Source: a virus
Direction: 5' to 3' (one strand)
Length of the DNA: 53,703 bases
IMG/VR virus record: IMGVR_UViG_3300018939_000022
Coordinates: 1 to 53,703 of that record
A program made the position numbers and the translations under genes. The notes beneath the pieces were generated by a model. It did not search any database, had not been told where the DNA came from, and was given only the letters and a program-made list of their open reading frames with translations. Positions within the stretch are counted from its first letter, which is position 1. Every line of letters begins with the position of its first letter. Below are positions 40,565 through 48,288 of the stretch, piece after piece.

Positions 40565-41206
40565 TTAGGTAGAATGGGGAGAAAGACCCTCTGGGGTGGC
40601 GTCAGAGTCCCCGCGTCCCGCGCCGGGGAAGAGAGTGGTTTGCGCGCTCTCGACCTTGCGCTCGACGGTGCAGATGGTGTCGTTGTGGCCGACGCCGTGG
40701 CACACCAGGAGTAGTTCGATAATCTCGAAACCCCGGTGAAGCCCCATGCCCATGCTGTTCCAGCCGAAGGAGAGCACCACACCGCCGACCGGCATCATCC
40801 CGGCGAGCGTGTTGCGTTCGGGATGCCAGTTCGTTTTCATGGCGTCGTGTCGCCCCATCTTCAAGCCGACGCCTTCGTAGCACTCTTTGATTTGCCGGGG
40901 GCTGTAGGGCGGATCGAAGAGCGCAAGATCGGGCCGCGCGCCACTGTTGCGAAGGCGGACGAGGAACTCATCGGCCATCAGGTGCGAGTCGGCGGCTGTC
41001 TCCGGGTTCAGATCGTTCGTATAGGTGGCGAGCCGCTTGTTACGCGCGAACGGGTCAACGGATACTTTCGACTGCGCGAGGTACTTGCGGACGAGCGCGC
41101 GGATCGGCGGTATGTCAAAGGTGTTCTTAGACGGCATCGCCCACACGCGCCGCATAGGTATCTGCGCCGTGCTGGCGTACTCGACTTGTTCGAGAACTGC
41201 GCTCAT
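40565..41206 (-). CDS. DNA adenine methyltransferase (DPPY type)
   Basis: A 213-residue protein with the N6-adenine/N4-cytosine methyltransferase motif DPPY (LALFDPPYSPRQIKECY, near residue 97) and a region with VDPFARNKRLATYTNDLNP that corresponds to the SAM-binding part at the front. The order of motifs and small size fit orphan phage methyltransferases. Start ATG 41206 or TTG 41215. It is the third methyltransferase in 4 kb. Confidence 0.85.
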   Translation of the reverse strand: MSAVLEQVEYASTAQIPMRRVWAMPSKNTFDIPPIRALVRKYLAQSKVSVDPFARNKRLATYTNDLNPETAADSHLMADEFLVRLRNSGARPDLALFDPPYSPRQIKECYEGVGLKMGRHDAMKTNWHPERNTLAGMMPVGGVVLSFGWNSMGMGLHRGFEIIELLLVCHGVGHNDTICTVERKVESAQTTLFPGAGRGDSDATPEGLSPHST

Positions 41207-41308
41207 AAAATTCAACCTACCGGCACTGTCTGCGCCCGCCCCTATTCCGCTGAATCCGCCCCCGCCCCCGTTGCCTCACCCGCCCCTCCTGTGGTTGAAT
41301 GCGCGGTC

Positions 41309-41437
41309 ATGGGACACTCAGATAAAGGGATCATCCTCGGCGGCGACGGCTGCACAGACACCATCTGGCCCGACTGTAAAGGGATCATTCAGACCGGCGA
41401 CGGATACCTCGGCACGATCTTGACCGGCGGCGATTAG
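41309..41437 (+). CDS. Possible 42-residue glycine/aspartate-rich peptide
   Basis: A short rightward frame in the gap between two leftward genes. It contains three similar units (GIILGGDG, GIIQTGDG, GTILTGGD). No Shine-Dalgarno is visible, so expression is uncertain. The internal repetition makes it more than a random frame, but it is unproven. Confidence 0.35.
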   Translation: MGHSDKGIILGGDGCTDTIWPDCKGIIQTGDGYLGTILTGGD

Positions 41438-41446
41438 GCCGCGCGC

Positions 41447-42142
41447 TCACCCCTCACCCGCCACTTCCGCCCGCATGACAGAGGCCGACGCGAGATTCAT
41501 AGCCCTGCGCGCCTTCCTAAGTAGCCGCGGCTCGTCGAAACGGCGGAACGTCTGCATGGCTTCGAGCGCGAAGCCTTCGGCCTCGTAGAATCGCTTCTCG
41601 CCTATCAACACTTCCGCCGTAGATAAGTTGACTTCTGCCGCCTTGACCGGCTTATCCGCGAACAGCGCACGCGCCTGATCGAACAAATCATGCGCCTCGT
41701 CAAAGCGGCCGAAGCGGGCCTTAAGGAGCGCGAGGTTGTTCAGGGCGCAGCCCGCCTCTTCGCGCTGTTCGTCCGTTCGGAGCTGGTAGTCGATCCCGGC
41801 CTGAAACTCGATAAAGGCGCGGTCTATCAGATCGGGGTTGCCGGCCGCGGCGTCCTTGTAGAGCGCGCCGCGCGTCATGTGGAACCAGCCGCGCTGGCGG
41901 TTGCTCCCCGCGTCGATGCGGGGGACGAACTGATTCAACAGCCCCAAACCTTCGGCATACCGCCCATCGGCGGCCTCCACCTTGGCGGCGAGGATCACGG
42001 CGTCTATGTCGCCGGCACCGACGAGCGGGGCCAATACTTTGCGCGCCCCTTCAATGTCCGACCGCGAGAGCAGTGAGGCAGCCAGGGCGCACTGGTCGCT
42101 TAAAAAGTCGGGCGCGTTTTTAAGTGTTTCCGTCGCGATCAT
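41447..42142 (-). CDS. TPR-repeat protein (231 aa)
   Basis: Helical pairs with TPR-type residues through most of the protein (LAAKVEAADGRYAEGLGLL, ALNNLALLKARFGRFDEAHDLFDQA, AEVLIGEKRFYEAEGFALEAM). GGAAGGGA lies 8-11 bases before the ATG. TPR proteins bind peptides of partner proteins. In this position near the control region it might act as a regulator or cargo; divergent from a small secreted protein. Confidence 0.7.
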   Translation of the reverse strand: MIATETLKNAPDFLSDQCALAASLLSRSDIEGARKVLAPLVGAGDIDAVILAAKVEAADGRYAEGLGLLNQFVPRIDAGSNRQRGWFHMTRGALYKDAAAGNPDLIDRAFIEFQAGIDYQLRTDEQREEAGCALNNLALLKARFGRFDEAHDLFDQARALFADKPVKAAEVNLSTAEVLIGEKRFYEAEGFALEAMQTFRRFDEPRLLRKARRAMNLASASVMRAEVAGEG

Positions 42143-42189
42143 CTGTAGAATCCCTTCCGACTACCGAGGTCTGTTGAGGTGAACCCCTG

Positions 42190-42429
42190 ATGAAACGACT
42201 ACTGCCCTTGCTGCTCGCCCTTGCCCTCTGCGCCCCCGCCTCCGCCGGCACGATGTATCCCGGCTACGGCCCCTGCTACCCCGAAATCCACGACGACTGC
42301 CCGCCCCCGTGCCAACCCGGCGTCGATTGCCCCGACGACGACGGCGGGACTCAGTCGGCGTCCGCCGGAGAGGGCGAACTGAGCCATGCCGCGCTCGATC
42401 TTCTCCGCGCCGTGCTGGCCCTCTTCTAG
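42190..42429 (+). CDS. Small secreted cysteine-rich protein (79 aa)
   Basis: MKRLLPLLLALALCAPASAG is a signal peptide with a probable cleavage after ASA. The mature part is acidic with four or five cysteines (YGPCYPEIHDDCPPPCQPGVDCPDDDGG), likely disulphide-bonded. GAGG lies about 10 bases upstream. Only a short convergent gap separates it from the next leftward gene. Probably lysogenic cargo. Confidence 0.6.
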   Translation: MKRLLPLLLALALCAPASAGTMYPGYGPCYPEIHDDCPPPCQPGVDCPDDDGGTQSASAGEGELSHAALDLLRAVLALF

Positions 42430-42432
42430 TCC

Positions 42433-43005
42433 TCAGACCGCCTGCCTAGCTTTCTTGTCGCCGATCATCGGCACGCCCGACGCCTGCGCCTCCTTGCGGC
42501 GTATTTCGGCGTCGATGAGCGCCATGCCCTGCTCCGCGTGCGTCCACAGGGACGCCAGTTCGTCGCGAATTTTGTTCAGGTCGTTGATGCTCATCTCGCC
42601 CTGCTGCCTGCCGCCCGCTTCGGAGATCGCCGTCGCGACGTGGAGGTTGATCTCCGCGAGCGTGCGCTGAATGTCTCCGCGCCCGGCCGACCCGTTCAGG
42701 CATCGCCGCGCCCACCTCACGGCCCCGTGCGCCAACTCCAGCGACAGCGGCGGGTCGCACCGCTCCGCCAGGTCTATCTCCGCGCGCTTGCGGATGACTT
42801 CGTAGTAGGCCGCGACTAAAGAGGGGCTGCCCGATCCGAACTCGCCCAGCGGCTCGCATATCCGGTAGGCCATGTTCGGCGTCACGCGCAGGACTTCGGC
42901 CAACTCCTCGCCCCTCTTGAGCCACACGCTGTTGCGGTGGATGAAGGCACGGCGGAGGTCGTCGTTTCCGGGGTTGTCGGCTTGGACGATGACTCTGATG
43001 TGCAC
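42433..43005 (-). CDS. Putative early regulatory protein (190 aa)
   Basis: Located two genes downstream of the Cro-like gene, where early regulators occur. A helix-turn-helix is possible around residues 30-55 (WLKRGEELAEVLRVTPNMAYRICEPL) but it is not a clear match. The rest is helical and charged. The start has no Shine-Dalgarno; an AT-rich region (TTTTAT, 7 bases upstream) might serve as -10. Function unknown. Confidence 0.55.
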   Translation of the reverse strand: MHIRVIVQADNPGNDDLRRAFIHRNSVWLKRGEELAEVLRVTPNMAYRICEPLGEFGSGSPSLVAAYYEVIRKRAEIDLAERCDPPLSLELAHGAVRWARRCLNGSAGRGDIQRTLAEINLHVATAISEAGGRQQGEMSINDLNKIRDELASLWTHAEQGMALIDAEIRRKEAQASGVPMIGDKKARQAV

Positions 43006-43116
43006 GATAAAATTCCGTAAAAAGCGCGTACCGTTTTTAAGCCGTTTTACCCTTCGTCTCTGCTAACTTCCCATCGCGCCGTCCGTGGGCGGCGCTCCCC
43101 TCCGTAGGGGAGGGGG

Positions 43117-43371
43117 CTATACGGCGTCGTCGGGGAACGCCCACGCAGACTTCGGCACGCCGGCCGTCCAGCACGATGCGTGCGCCCCGCGGGATTTATT
43201 GCCCGCGCTGTAGCCAGCGAACACCGCCCCGGCTTCGAGGTCTGCCATAGTCAGCAGCCGCCCGCAGACGCGGCACGGCTCGCCCGCGTACATGGGTAAA
43301 ATGAGCCGGCGCGCACGCTCTTTCGAGAGCGTCAGAAAGTTTTCGTCCGTTTGGTCGTGTGTTGCGCTCAT
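43117..43371 (-). CDS. Small zinc-binding phage protein (84 aa)
   Basis: CRVCGRLLTMADLEAGAVFAGY followed by HASCW provides CxxC...HxxC ligands of a small zinc domain, a pattern I associate with short conserved phage proteins. It lies immediately after the Cro-like gene in the leftward early operon. Function unknown. Confidence 0.6.
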   Translation of the reverse strand: MSATHDQTDENFLTLSKERARRLILPMYAGEPCRVCGRLLTMADLEAGAVFAGYSAGNKSRGAHASCWTAGVPKSAWAFPDDAV

Positions 43372-43382
43372 GGGGGCGTCCC

Positions 43383-43619
43383 CTACGCGGCGCGGGCGTT
43401 TGACGGCCTCTCGCGCTGCGGCTCACGGCCCACCGCAGAAACGGGGACTCCCAAGTATTTGGCGAGCTTGGCGCGGATTTCCGGGTACACGAACGTGTAG
43501 CGGCGGTGGATGACGCGCGAGACGATTTCCGGGGTCGCGTTCCACTTCCGCGCCAGCCCCGCCACAGTGTCGCCCCGCTTCAATATCTCGACCTTGATTT
43601 CCAGAGCTGACAGTGCCAT
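43383..43619 (-). CDS. Cro-like DNA-binding protein
   Basis: A 78-residue protein with a helix-turn-helix (TVAGLARKWNATPEIVSRVIHRR, residues about 18-40) and a C-terminal helix (AKLAKYLGVPVSAVG) like Ner/Cro-type phage regulators. Strong AAAGGAG Shine-Dalgarno. It is the first gene of the leftward early operon, divergent from the CI-like gene, with a palindromic operator-promoter between. Probably switches the phage to lytic growth. Confidence 0.8.
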   Translation of the reverse strand: MALSALEIKVEILKRGDTVAGLARKWNATPEIVSRVIHRRYTFVYPEIRAKLAKYLGVPVSAVGREPQRERPSNARAA

Positions 43620-43660
43620 TCTCGACTCCTTTACGTGCCTGCTATTGCAGGCTGCGTATA

Positions 43661-43689
43661 AGCATATAGTACATCCTGTACTAAGTCAA
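43661..43689 (-). promoter_or_regulatory. Leftward early promoter with palindromic operator
   Basis: On the minus strand TTGACT (43684-43689), 17 bases, then TATGCT (43661-43666). The whole spacer is the palindrome TAGTACA-GGA-TGTACTA. A repressor bound here would block RNA polymerase completely. It drives the Cro-like gene. A near-identical promoter-operator lies at 46185-46213. Confidence 0.85.
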
Positions 43690-43701
43690 GGGGCAATATT
43701 C

Positions 43702-44211
43702 TTGTCTCAAAATGGCAAAGGCGAGGGCAGGACGGGGCGGCCCCCTAATCCTGTCCCTGACGACTCATTTGGCGGGCAATTGCGGGCGGCCAGAAAAGCG
43801 GCTGGATATGCCAGTGCTCAGGCATTTGCAGATGATATTCCAGTTGAACGCCCTACCGTGAATAGGTGGGAAGGTAACAAGGTCACACCGCCGCCGCTTG
43901 CGTTAGTACGGATCAATCAACTGTTAGGTACTGACTTTCCGATCCCGAAATCTTCACGTAAAGCAGCGGGCGCAGCTAAGAAAACAGCAACTAAGCAACG
44001 GCAGAGTACAAAGGCGGCAAAGAAAAAACGGCCATCCACGCCTAGTCAGCGGAGGCCGACTGCCCCCGGACTTGTCCACCCCGGCGATCCTGAGACAACC
44101 AAACTAACGCCCGACCAACAGGCGAAGTATGATCGCGTTATCGAGCGCACACGCAAGAAGCACATCGACGCGGGTCTAATCAAAGGGGATCAAGGGGACG
44201 TAGAAGAATAA
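43702..44211 (+). CDS. CI-like repressor with Xre helix-turn-helix
   Basis: The start is set at TTG 43702 with AAGGGG at 8 bases; a longer frame to 43510 overlaps the Cro-like gene and operator. Residues about 25-75 form an Xre-type domain (GGQLRAARKAAGYASAQAFADDIPVERPTVNRWEGNK). The C-terminal half is lysine-rich and disordered, without the S24 self-cleavage domain of lambda CI. It is followed after 10 bases by an ImmA-type metalloprotease gene, so repressor removal by that protease is likely. Confidence 0.85.
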   Translation: MSQNGKGEGRTGRPPNPVPDDSFGGQLRAARKAAGYASAQAFADDIPVERPTVNRWEGNKVTPPPLALVRINQLLGTDFPIPKSSRKAAGAAKKTATKQRQSTKAAKKKRPSTPSQRRPTAPGLVHPGDPETTKLTPDQQAKYDRVIERTRKKHIDAGLIKGDQGDVEE

Positions 44212-44221
44212 GGGGTGTGGC

Positions 44222-44683
44222 ATGTTATCCCTCGCCAGAAAGTTTCGACGGCAGATCAAGGGGTGGAATCGGAGGCCGCTAACCGAGGATGACTTTCATC
44301 GGCTGCGCGAGAGATACGGCGTGGCTCTCTCCGAAGAGGATTCGGAGGATATGATCTGGAAGGGCATCTATACCGTCATAGACGGCGTGCCGACCATCAT
44401 CATCAACGCAAAGCTAAAAGGGCTTGAGAGGTTGTGGACTCTCTTCCACGAACTCGGCCATCACCTCTTACACTCGCCAGCAACCTGTTTTTTCTCTGAG
44501 GATACAGTCAGAAAAGCGCAGTCCGAGGCCAACGTGTTCGCCGCCATCGCCCTCATCCCCGAAAAGTACGTCCGCCAGATGTACCTTTGGGAACTCTACG
44601 ATTGCGACGAGTTCGCGGCCAAGCTGTTCCAGATCAGGCTTGAGGTTTTCGAGAGATACGAGAAGAAACAACCTTTGACTTAG
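44222..44683 (+). CDS. ImmA/IrrE-type metallopeptidase
   Basis: A 153-residue zincin with the motif HELGH (TLFHELGHHLLH, residues 75-86), as in the M78/DUF955 family. The family includes ImmA proteases that cleave phage and ICE repressors after DNA damage. AAGGGG lies 8 bases upstream. Direct coupling behind the CI-like gene supports that role. It is small and complete, without an extra DNA-binding domain. Confidence 0.88.
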   Translation: MLSLARKFRRQIKGWNRRPLTEDDFHRLRERYGVALSEEDSEDMIWKGIYTVIDGVPTIIINAKLKGLERLWTLFHELGHHLLHSPATCFFSEDTVRKAQSEANVFAAIALIPEKYVRQMYLWELYDCDEFAAKLFQIRLEVFERYEKKQPLT

Positions 44684-44696
44684 AAACAACTTAATC

Positions 44697-45503
44697 ATGG
44701 ACAAGTGGCAAACGAGGCGCATCCTCATCCTCGGCACGACCTACCCCTCGCACTCACAGAAGTACACGGAGACGGTCTGCACCGGCGGCCTGTTTGAAGA
44801 CACCCTCCAGATGTGCCGGCTGCATCCCGTTCCCCAACGCTATCTAGAGGCTCAACACCGCGTCCATAAATTCCAGTGGATAACGGCGCGCGTTATGAAG
44901 CACGATACTGACCCGCGCCCTGAAAGTTACCGCATCGATCCGCAGTCAATCGAGCCGCAGGAAAAACTATCGGATCACGATGAGCGCCGCCGGCTGTTGG
45001 AAGAGTCGCCCAACCTCTGCCGCTCGGTTGAGGAGTTGTTTGAACACTACGAAGGTCACGGGATGTCCCTGGGGATCGTCGTGCCGGAAAGCATTCTGGA
45101 TTGTTCGGTTGAGATGAGGCGCGAGTCGGAGCGCGAGGCGTGGCAAAATAAGGAGCGTGCGCGGGCGTTACAGGAGAGACTGTTCGGGGAAAAGCCCAAG
45201 CCCCTTGCCTTCCCCGAAGCGCAGTTCTTCGTTCGGTGGAAGTGCCAAGAGCCGGACTGCCCCACGCACAACATGAGCATACTTCAGTGGGGCATCCACG
45301 AACTCTACCGCAAGTACAACGATCCCGAAGTCGCTAAGGAGAAGGTGTTACAGAAGATGCGGCAGGAATTGAACGAGGGGGAAAAGGACATTTTCCTTTT
45401 TCTCGGCAACTTCCGCACGATCATGTACAACTTCGGCCTGATGGATTCCTACTCCGCACCGGCTAGGGCAGCGAACAAAGATCAGTTCAGCCTCTTCCGC
45501 TGA
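44697..45503 (+). CDS. Conserved unknown protein with zinc site, DUF488 neighbour
   Basis: A 268-residue protein. The N-terminus RRILILGTTYPSHSQKYTETVCTGGL and the later KFQWITARVMKHDTDPRPESYRIDP are features of a conserved family I have seen beside DUF488 genes. Residues about 180-195 hold a likely zinc ligand set (CQEPDCPTH). It follows the protease gene by 13 bases without a good Shine-Dalgarno. The 3' end overlaps the convergent DUF488 gene by 17 bp. Function unknown. Confidence 0.7.
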   Translation: MDKWQTRRILILGTTYPSHSQKYTETVCTGGLFEDTLQMCRLHPVPQRYLEAQHRVHKFQWITARVMKHDTDPRPESYRIDPQSIEPQEKLSDHDERRRLLEESPNLCRSVEELFEHYEGHGMSLGIVVPESILDCSVEMRRESEREAWQNKERARALQERLFGEKPKPLAFPEAQFFVRWKCQEPDCPTHNMSILQWGIHELYRKYNDPEVAKEKVLQKMRQELNEGEKDIFLFLGNFRTIMYNFGLMDSYSAPARAANKDQFSLFR

Positions 45504-46059
45504 ACCGGAACCGCGCGGGGTGAATGAAGGCCGTTTCTTGCAGAGAACGCAGCGGCGACCCCAGGCGGCGGAACGGCCGCATGTCCTCAGACGTGGCTAG
45601 TGGTAAGTGTACGGCGCTCACCCTACGATCCAGCCTCATCAAAAACTCAATCAGCACTGACCTGTGACAGTGTTCGGGTAAACGCTCGTAGCACGTGAGG
45701 CACGCGGGCCGACCTTTTTCGACGGCGAGGCGCACGTACGAGTACAGTTCCTCGACGGCTTCCGGGTGCGCCACAAGATGCTCCCGGTAACGCCCCAAAC
45801 ACTCTTCTGCGCTGGCGGTCGTCTTCCTGATGGACGCGGGGTTGCCCGCTGCCGCGACGTGAATGTAATCGATCCCGCCGCGCGCCAGCCCGTCACCAAG
45901 CGGCCCTTTGATGAAATCCGGCCGGTTACTCCACGGCTTCTCCCGAACGTCAATGACTGCGCCTGCGCCCGCCCGTTGCAGCTCGCGGACGTAGGCGGCG
46001 AGGTTAAGGCCCTGATAGCCGAGCGTGAAAACTCGCATAGGTGTCTCGGTCGCAAACAT
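45487..46059 (-). CDS. DUF488-family protein
   Basis: A 190-residue protein with the DUF488 hallmarks: N-terminal MRVFTLGYQGLNLAAYVREL, IDVREKPWSN and the C-terminal cysteine/histidine motif ACLTCYERLPEHCHRSVLIEFL. The family's activity is unknown. Start chosen at ATG 46059 with AAGGA close by; ATG 46038 would fit the family start (MRVFTLGY). Leftward and convergent with the preceding gene; its promoter probably overlaps the 46192 operator. Confidence 0.85.
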   Translation of the reverse strand: MFATETPMRVFTLGYQGLNLAAYVRELQRAGAGAVIDVREKPWSNRPDFIKGPLGDGLARGGIDYIHVAAAGNPASIRKTTASAEECLGRYREHLVAHPEAVEELYSYVRLAVEKGRPACLTCYERLPEHCHRSVLIEFLMRLDRRVSAVHLPLATSEDMRPFRRLGSPLRSLQETAFIHPARFRFSGRG

Positions 46060-46184
46060 TATCCTTCGCGCCCCTTTTTGTCTAGGCTTATGTTTCCGCT
46101 GCCATTCCACCTCTGTACCAGCCACAGCAGCAACCTCTGAAAACTGAAGTGAAGCCTCTCCGCGAATTATTCTACATTCTCCGC

Positions 46185-46213
46185 TTGACTTAGTACAAGA
46201 TGTACTATATATT
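46185..46213 (+). promoter_or_regulatory. Rightward promoter with the same palindromic operator
   Basis: TTGACT (46185-46190), 17 bases, TATATT (46208-46213). The spacer is TAGTACA-AGA-TGTACTA, differing in one base from the operator at 43667-43683. It would start transcription near 46220 and drive the right-hand accessory operon up to the integrase. On the other strand TTGTAC (46193-46198) and TAGAAT (46169-46174) could form the DUF488 promoter, also covered by the operator. Confidence 0.85.
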
Positions 46214-46277
46214 GTTCACATCCTGCACAGGCAGGCACGAACCGCTAAACACCCTCAGACGAGAAAGGCCGGACCCG

Positions 46278-46802
46278 ATGGACAGCGCAGGGCAGACGAA
46301 GGAAAGGCAAGCCGCCGGGACTGAGAAGGCCGCACGGTGCGAATCGCGCGGCACACCTTTCGGCTACTACTGCGACACGCACGACCGCTACCTCGCCGAC
46401 TGCTGGGCGGAGCGCGGGGCCGCCGCCGCCGGGGAGTCGGAAGTCAGGCTTTCGGTGCAACTGCTGGCGGGGGCGCGCTCCGTCACGACCGCCGAAGGCC
46501 ACCTGCTCCAGCGGTTCGGGGCGATCTGGCACGGCTACGTGAAACTCGACGACAGCGACCACACGACGGGCGGCGATGTCATCATGGACGCCGACCGCCG
46601 GTTGGTTAAGTTCCCCTCCGCATCCGCCGCGTACGTCGCCTGCTTGAAGGAGCGCATGAACTCTGAGCGCAAACGCGCGCTGATCCCGTGCGACCCGCGG
46701 TACACCGAGCGCGGCCGATACTGCGACGCCCACAACCGCTACCTGAGCAAATGCTTCGAGGCCCGCGCCGCCATCCGCAAAGCAACGGAGGTTCAGCCGT
46801 GA
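46278..46802 (+). CDS. Protein with duplicated Cys/His motif (174 aa)
   Basis: First gene of the right accessory operon. Two copies of C-x(8-10)-YCD-x-H-x-RYL-x-x-C flank a central alpha/beta part: residues about 20-45 (YYCDTHDRYLADCWAERGA) and about 137-160 (RYCDAHNRYLSKCFEARAA). They probably bind zinc. GAAAGG lies upstream of ATG 46278. Function unknown. Confidence 0.65.
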   Translation: MDSAGQTKERQAAGTEKAARCESRGTPFGYYCDTHDRYLADCWAERGAAAAGESEVRLSVQLLAGARSVTTAEGHLLQRFGAIWHGYVKLDDSDHTTGGDVIMDADRRLVKFPSASAAYVACLKERMNSERKRALIPCDPRYTERGRYCDAHNRYLSKCFEARAAIRKATEVQP

Positions 46803-47074
46803 CTACACAACAGCCCGCCGCCGCAACCGACCAACTGAGGAGAAGCGCCGAAGTCCGGCACGCCGACGATCTGAGGCCGGGCGACCGCGTTCAGGTCTCC
46901 GAACTGCGCGGTCTTGAATGGCATACGGTAATCGAGGCTAACAACTTCTGGGTTCGCACCGAGGAAGTGCCGACGGGCTTCCGCCGCGCCTTCGTGGTGG
47001 ATGTGCAGAGGCAGGGCGAGTGCGAGAGCTGCCGGGCGCAGGACGGCACGCCGCACAACAAGAATTGCGGTTGA
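46799..47074 (+). CDS. Small protein with C-terminal zinc knuckle (91 aa)
   Basis: GTG 46799 overlaps the previous stop (GTGA) with GGAGG at 8 bases. A small barrel-like part (LRPGDRVQVSELRGLEWHTVIEANNFWVRTE) is followed by a Cys/His end (CESCRAQDGTPHNKNCG). Function unknown. Confidence 0.65.
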   Translation: MTTQQPAAATDQLRRSAEVRHADDLRPGDRVQVSELRGLEWHTVIEANNFWVRTEEVPTGFRRAFVVDVQRQGECESCRAQDGTPHNKNCG

Positions 47075-47143
47075 GTCCCCCCGCCCCCCGCGTCCGTGAC
47101 ACGGCCCGCGTCGGTTTGAACGCTTAAGAGGAAGAAGAGAGAA

Positions 47144-47644
47144 ATGGGACTCGGCATAACGGCTCACGAAAAACTCGCCTTCATTTCCCCGAAGGACGAA
47201 GCGGACGCGGCGCGGCTTGAGCAAGAATACGAGGACGGCGAGAACGGCGTGATCAAGATTTGGATCAGCCGCGACTTTCCCCGCGCGGCCGACAAGCTAG
47301 CCGACGGGGCGTTCTACCGCTCCGAAGGTAAAGACTTCCGTTTCCGTGCCGGCGCATACAGTTCCTACAACCGTTGGCGCGAGAGCCTTGCGCGCATGAT
47401 CGGCGAGACGGCACGCCGCTTCTGGAACGATCCCCGCCCCGGCCCGTTCGTGGAACTCATCAACTTCTCTGACTGCGAAGGCGTGATCGGCCCGGAGACG
47501 AGCGCAAAGCTGGCGCGTGACTTTCAGGAGTACGCCGAACGCGCCGAACGGTTCCGCGGCGAGGCCGACTGGCTGACGACCTACCAAAACTTTCGCAAGG
47601 CGTTCGAGCTGGCCGCGGGCGGCGGGTGCGTCCGCTTTCACTGA
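47144..47644 (+). CDS. Conserved hypothetical phage protein (166 aa)
   Basis: AGGAAGAAGAG lies before the ATG. It contains a well-formed alpha/beta pattern with FRFRAGAYSSYNRWRESLARMIG and VELINFSDCEGVIGPETSAKLARDF, which I recognise as recurrent in phage and bacterial hypothetical proteins. No function is known to me. Confidence 0.65.
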   Translation: MGLGITAHEKLAFISPKDEADAARLEQEYEDGENGVIKIWISRDFPRAADKLADGAFYRSEGKDFRFRAGAYSSYNRWRESLARMIGETARRFWNDPRPGPFVELINFSDCEGVIGPETSAKLARDFQEYAERAERFRGEADWLTTYQNFRKAFELAAGGGCVRFH

Positions 47645-47703
47645 CGCCCGCCCTTAGTTGACCGATGCCCTACTCCTCTTTCACCAAACCGAGGAAGCAC
47701 CGC

Positions 47704-47997
47704 ATGAGCCGCGGCGCGGGGCCGAACAAGGTGGGCAAGCGGACGAGGCTGTGGCAGAGGGTTCGCAGGGGTCTTAAAGCCGCGTTCGCCGCGATGGGCA
47801 TCACCCGCTGTGAAGTGTGCGGCACGGACGAGAATCTAGGCTTCGCCCATGCGAAGAAAAGGCGTCACTTGGAGAGCGAGGCCGACTGGCGCGAGGTCGC
47901 GTTGCTGTGCAACCGGGATCACGACGCGCTGGAGCTGTTAGGCGAAGAGAAGATGATGTCGGCGATAAGGGCAATCATTCAGCGGAGGCAGATATGA
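47704..47997 (+). CDS. Small HNH-type protein (97 aa)
   Basis: ATG 47704 has GAGGAAG at 8 bases; an upstream ATG at 47665 has none. The body has CEVCGTDENLGFAHAKKRRH, then LLCNRDHDALELL, an HNH/treble-clef arrangement (CxxC...H...C...H). Probably a nicking or structure-specific nuclease, or a degenerate one. Confidence 0.75.
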   Translation: MSRGAGPNKVGKRTRLWQRVRRGLKAAFAAMGITRCEVCGTDENLGFAHAKKRRHLESEADWREVALLCNRDHDALELLGEEKMMSAIRAIIQRRQI

Positions 47998-48257
47998 GCG
48001 AAGAAACCAATCATGCGCCGGTTTCGGTCTGCATCGTCGCGGCCGAGTTGATGGACTTGCCGGACAACATCGAGGACGGCATCCGCGAAGACGGCACCAT
48101 TGGTGACACGGTGTTTGAGACTCACTACTGCGAGATCGATCACCTCATCATGGGCGACGGTTACTTGCGCGTGATAGCCGACAACGACTTCACAGACGTG
48201 GAGACGCGCATCCCCTTCGAGATGCTAGAGGCGGCCGGCTGGCAGCGCGTCGGTTGA
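47994..48257 (+). CDS. Small acidic hypothetical protein (87 aa)
   Basis: ATG overlaps the previous stop (ATGA) with GGAGG upstream. Very acidic (LPDNIEDGIREDGTIGDTVFET, IADNDFTDVETRIPF). Acidic small phage proteins sometimes mimic DNA, but nothing here proves it. Confidence 0.6.
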   Translation: MSEETNHAPVSVCIVAAELMDLPDNIEDGIREDGTIGDTVFETHYCEIDHLIMGDGYLRVIADNDFTDVETRIPFEMLEAAGWQRVG

Positions 48258-48288
48258 GGCACTACCGAAAGATTTTAGCGAGGGCGGA

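Noticed and set aside
43702-44683. Xre/ImmA pair as a toxin-antitoxin system
   Set aside because: The protease has a HELGH zincin motif and the context is a divergent Cro/CI-type switch with operator, so a repressor and anti-repressor protease pair fits better.
43667-46207. Palindromes as LexA boxes
   Set aside because: The half-site AGTAC resembles cyanobacterial LexA boxes, but the spacing (5 bases between GTAC halves) differs and both sites lie at phage control promoters. A phage repressor is the simpler explanation.
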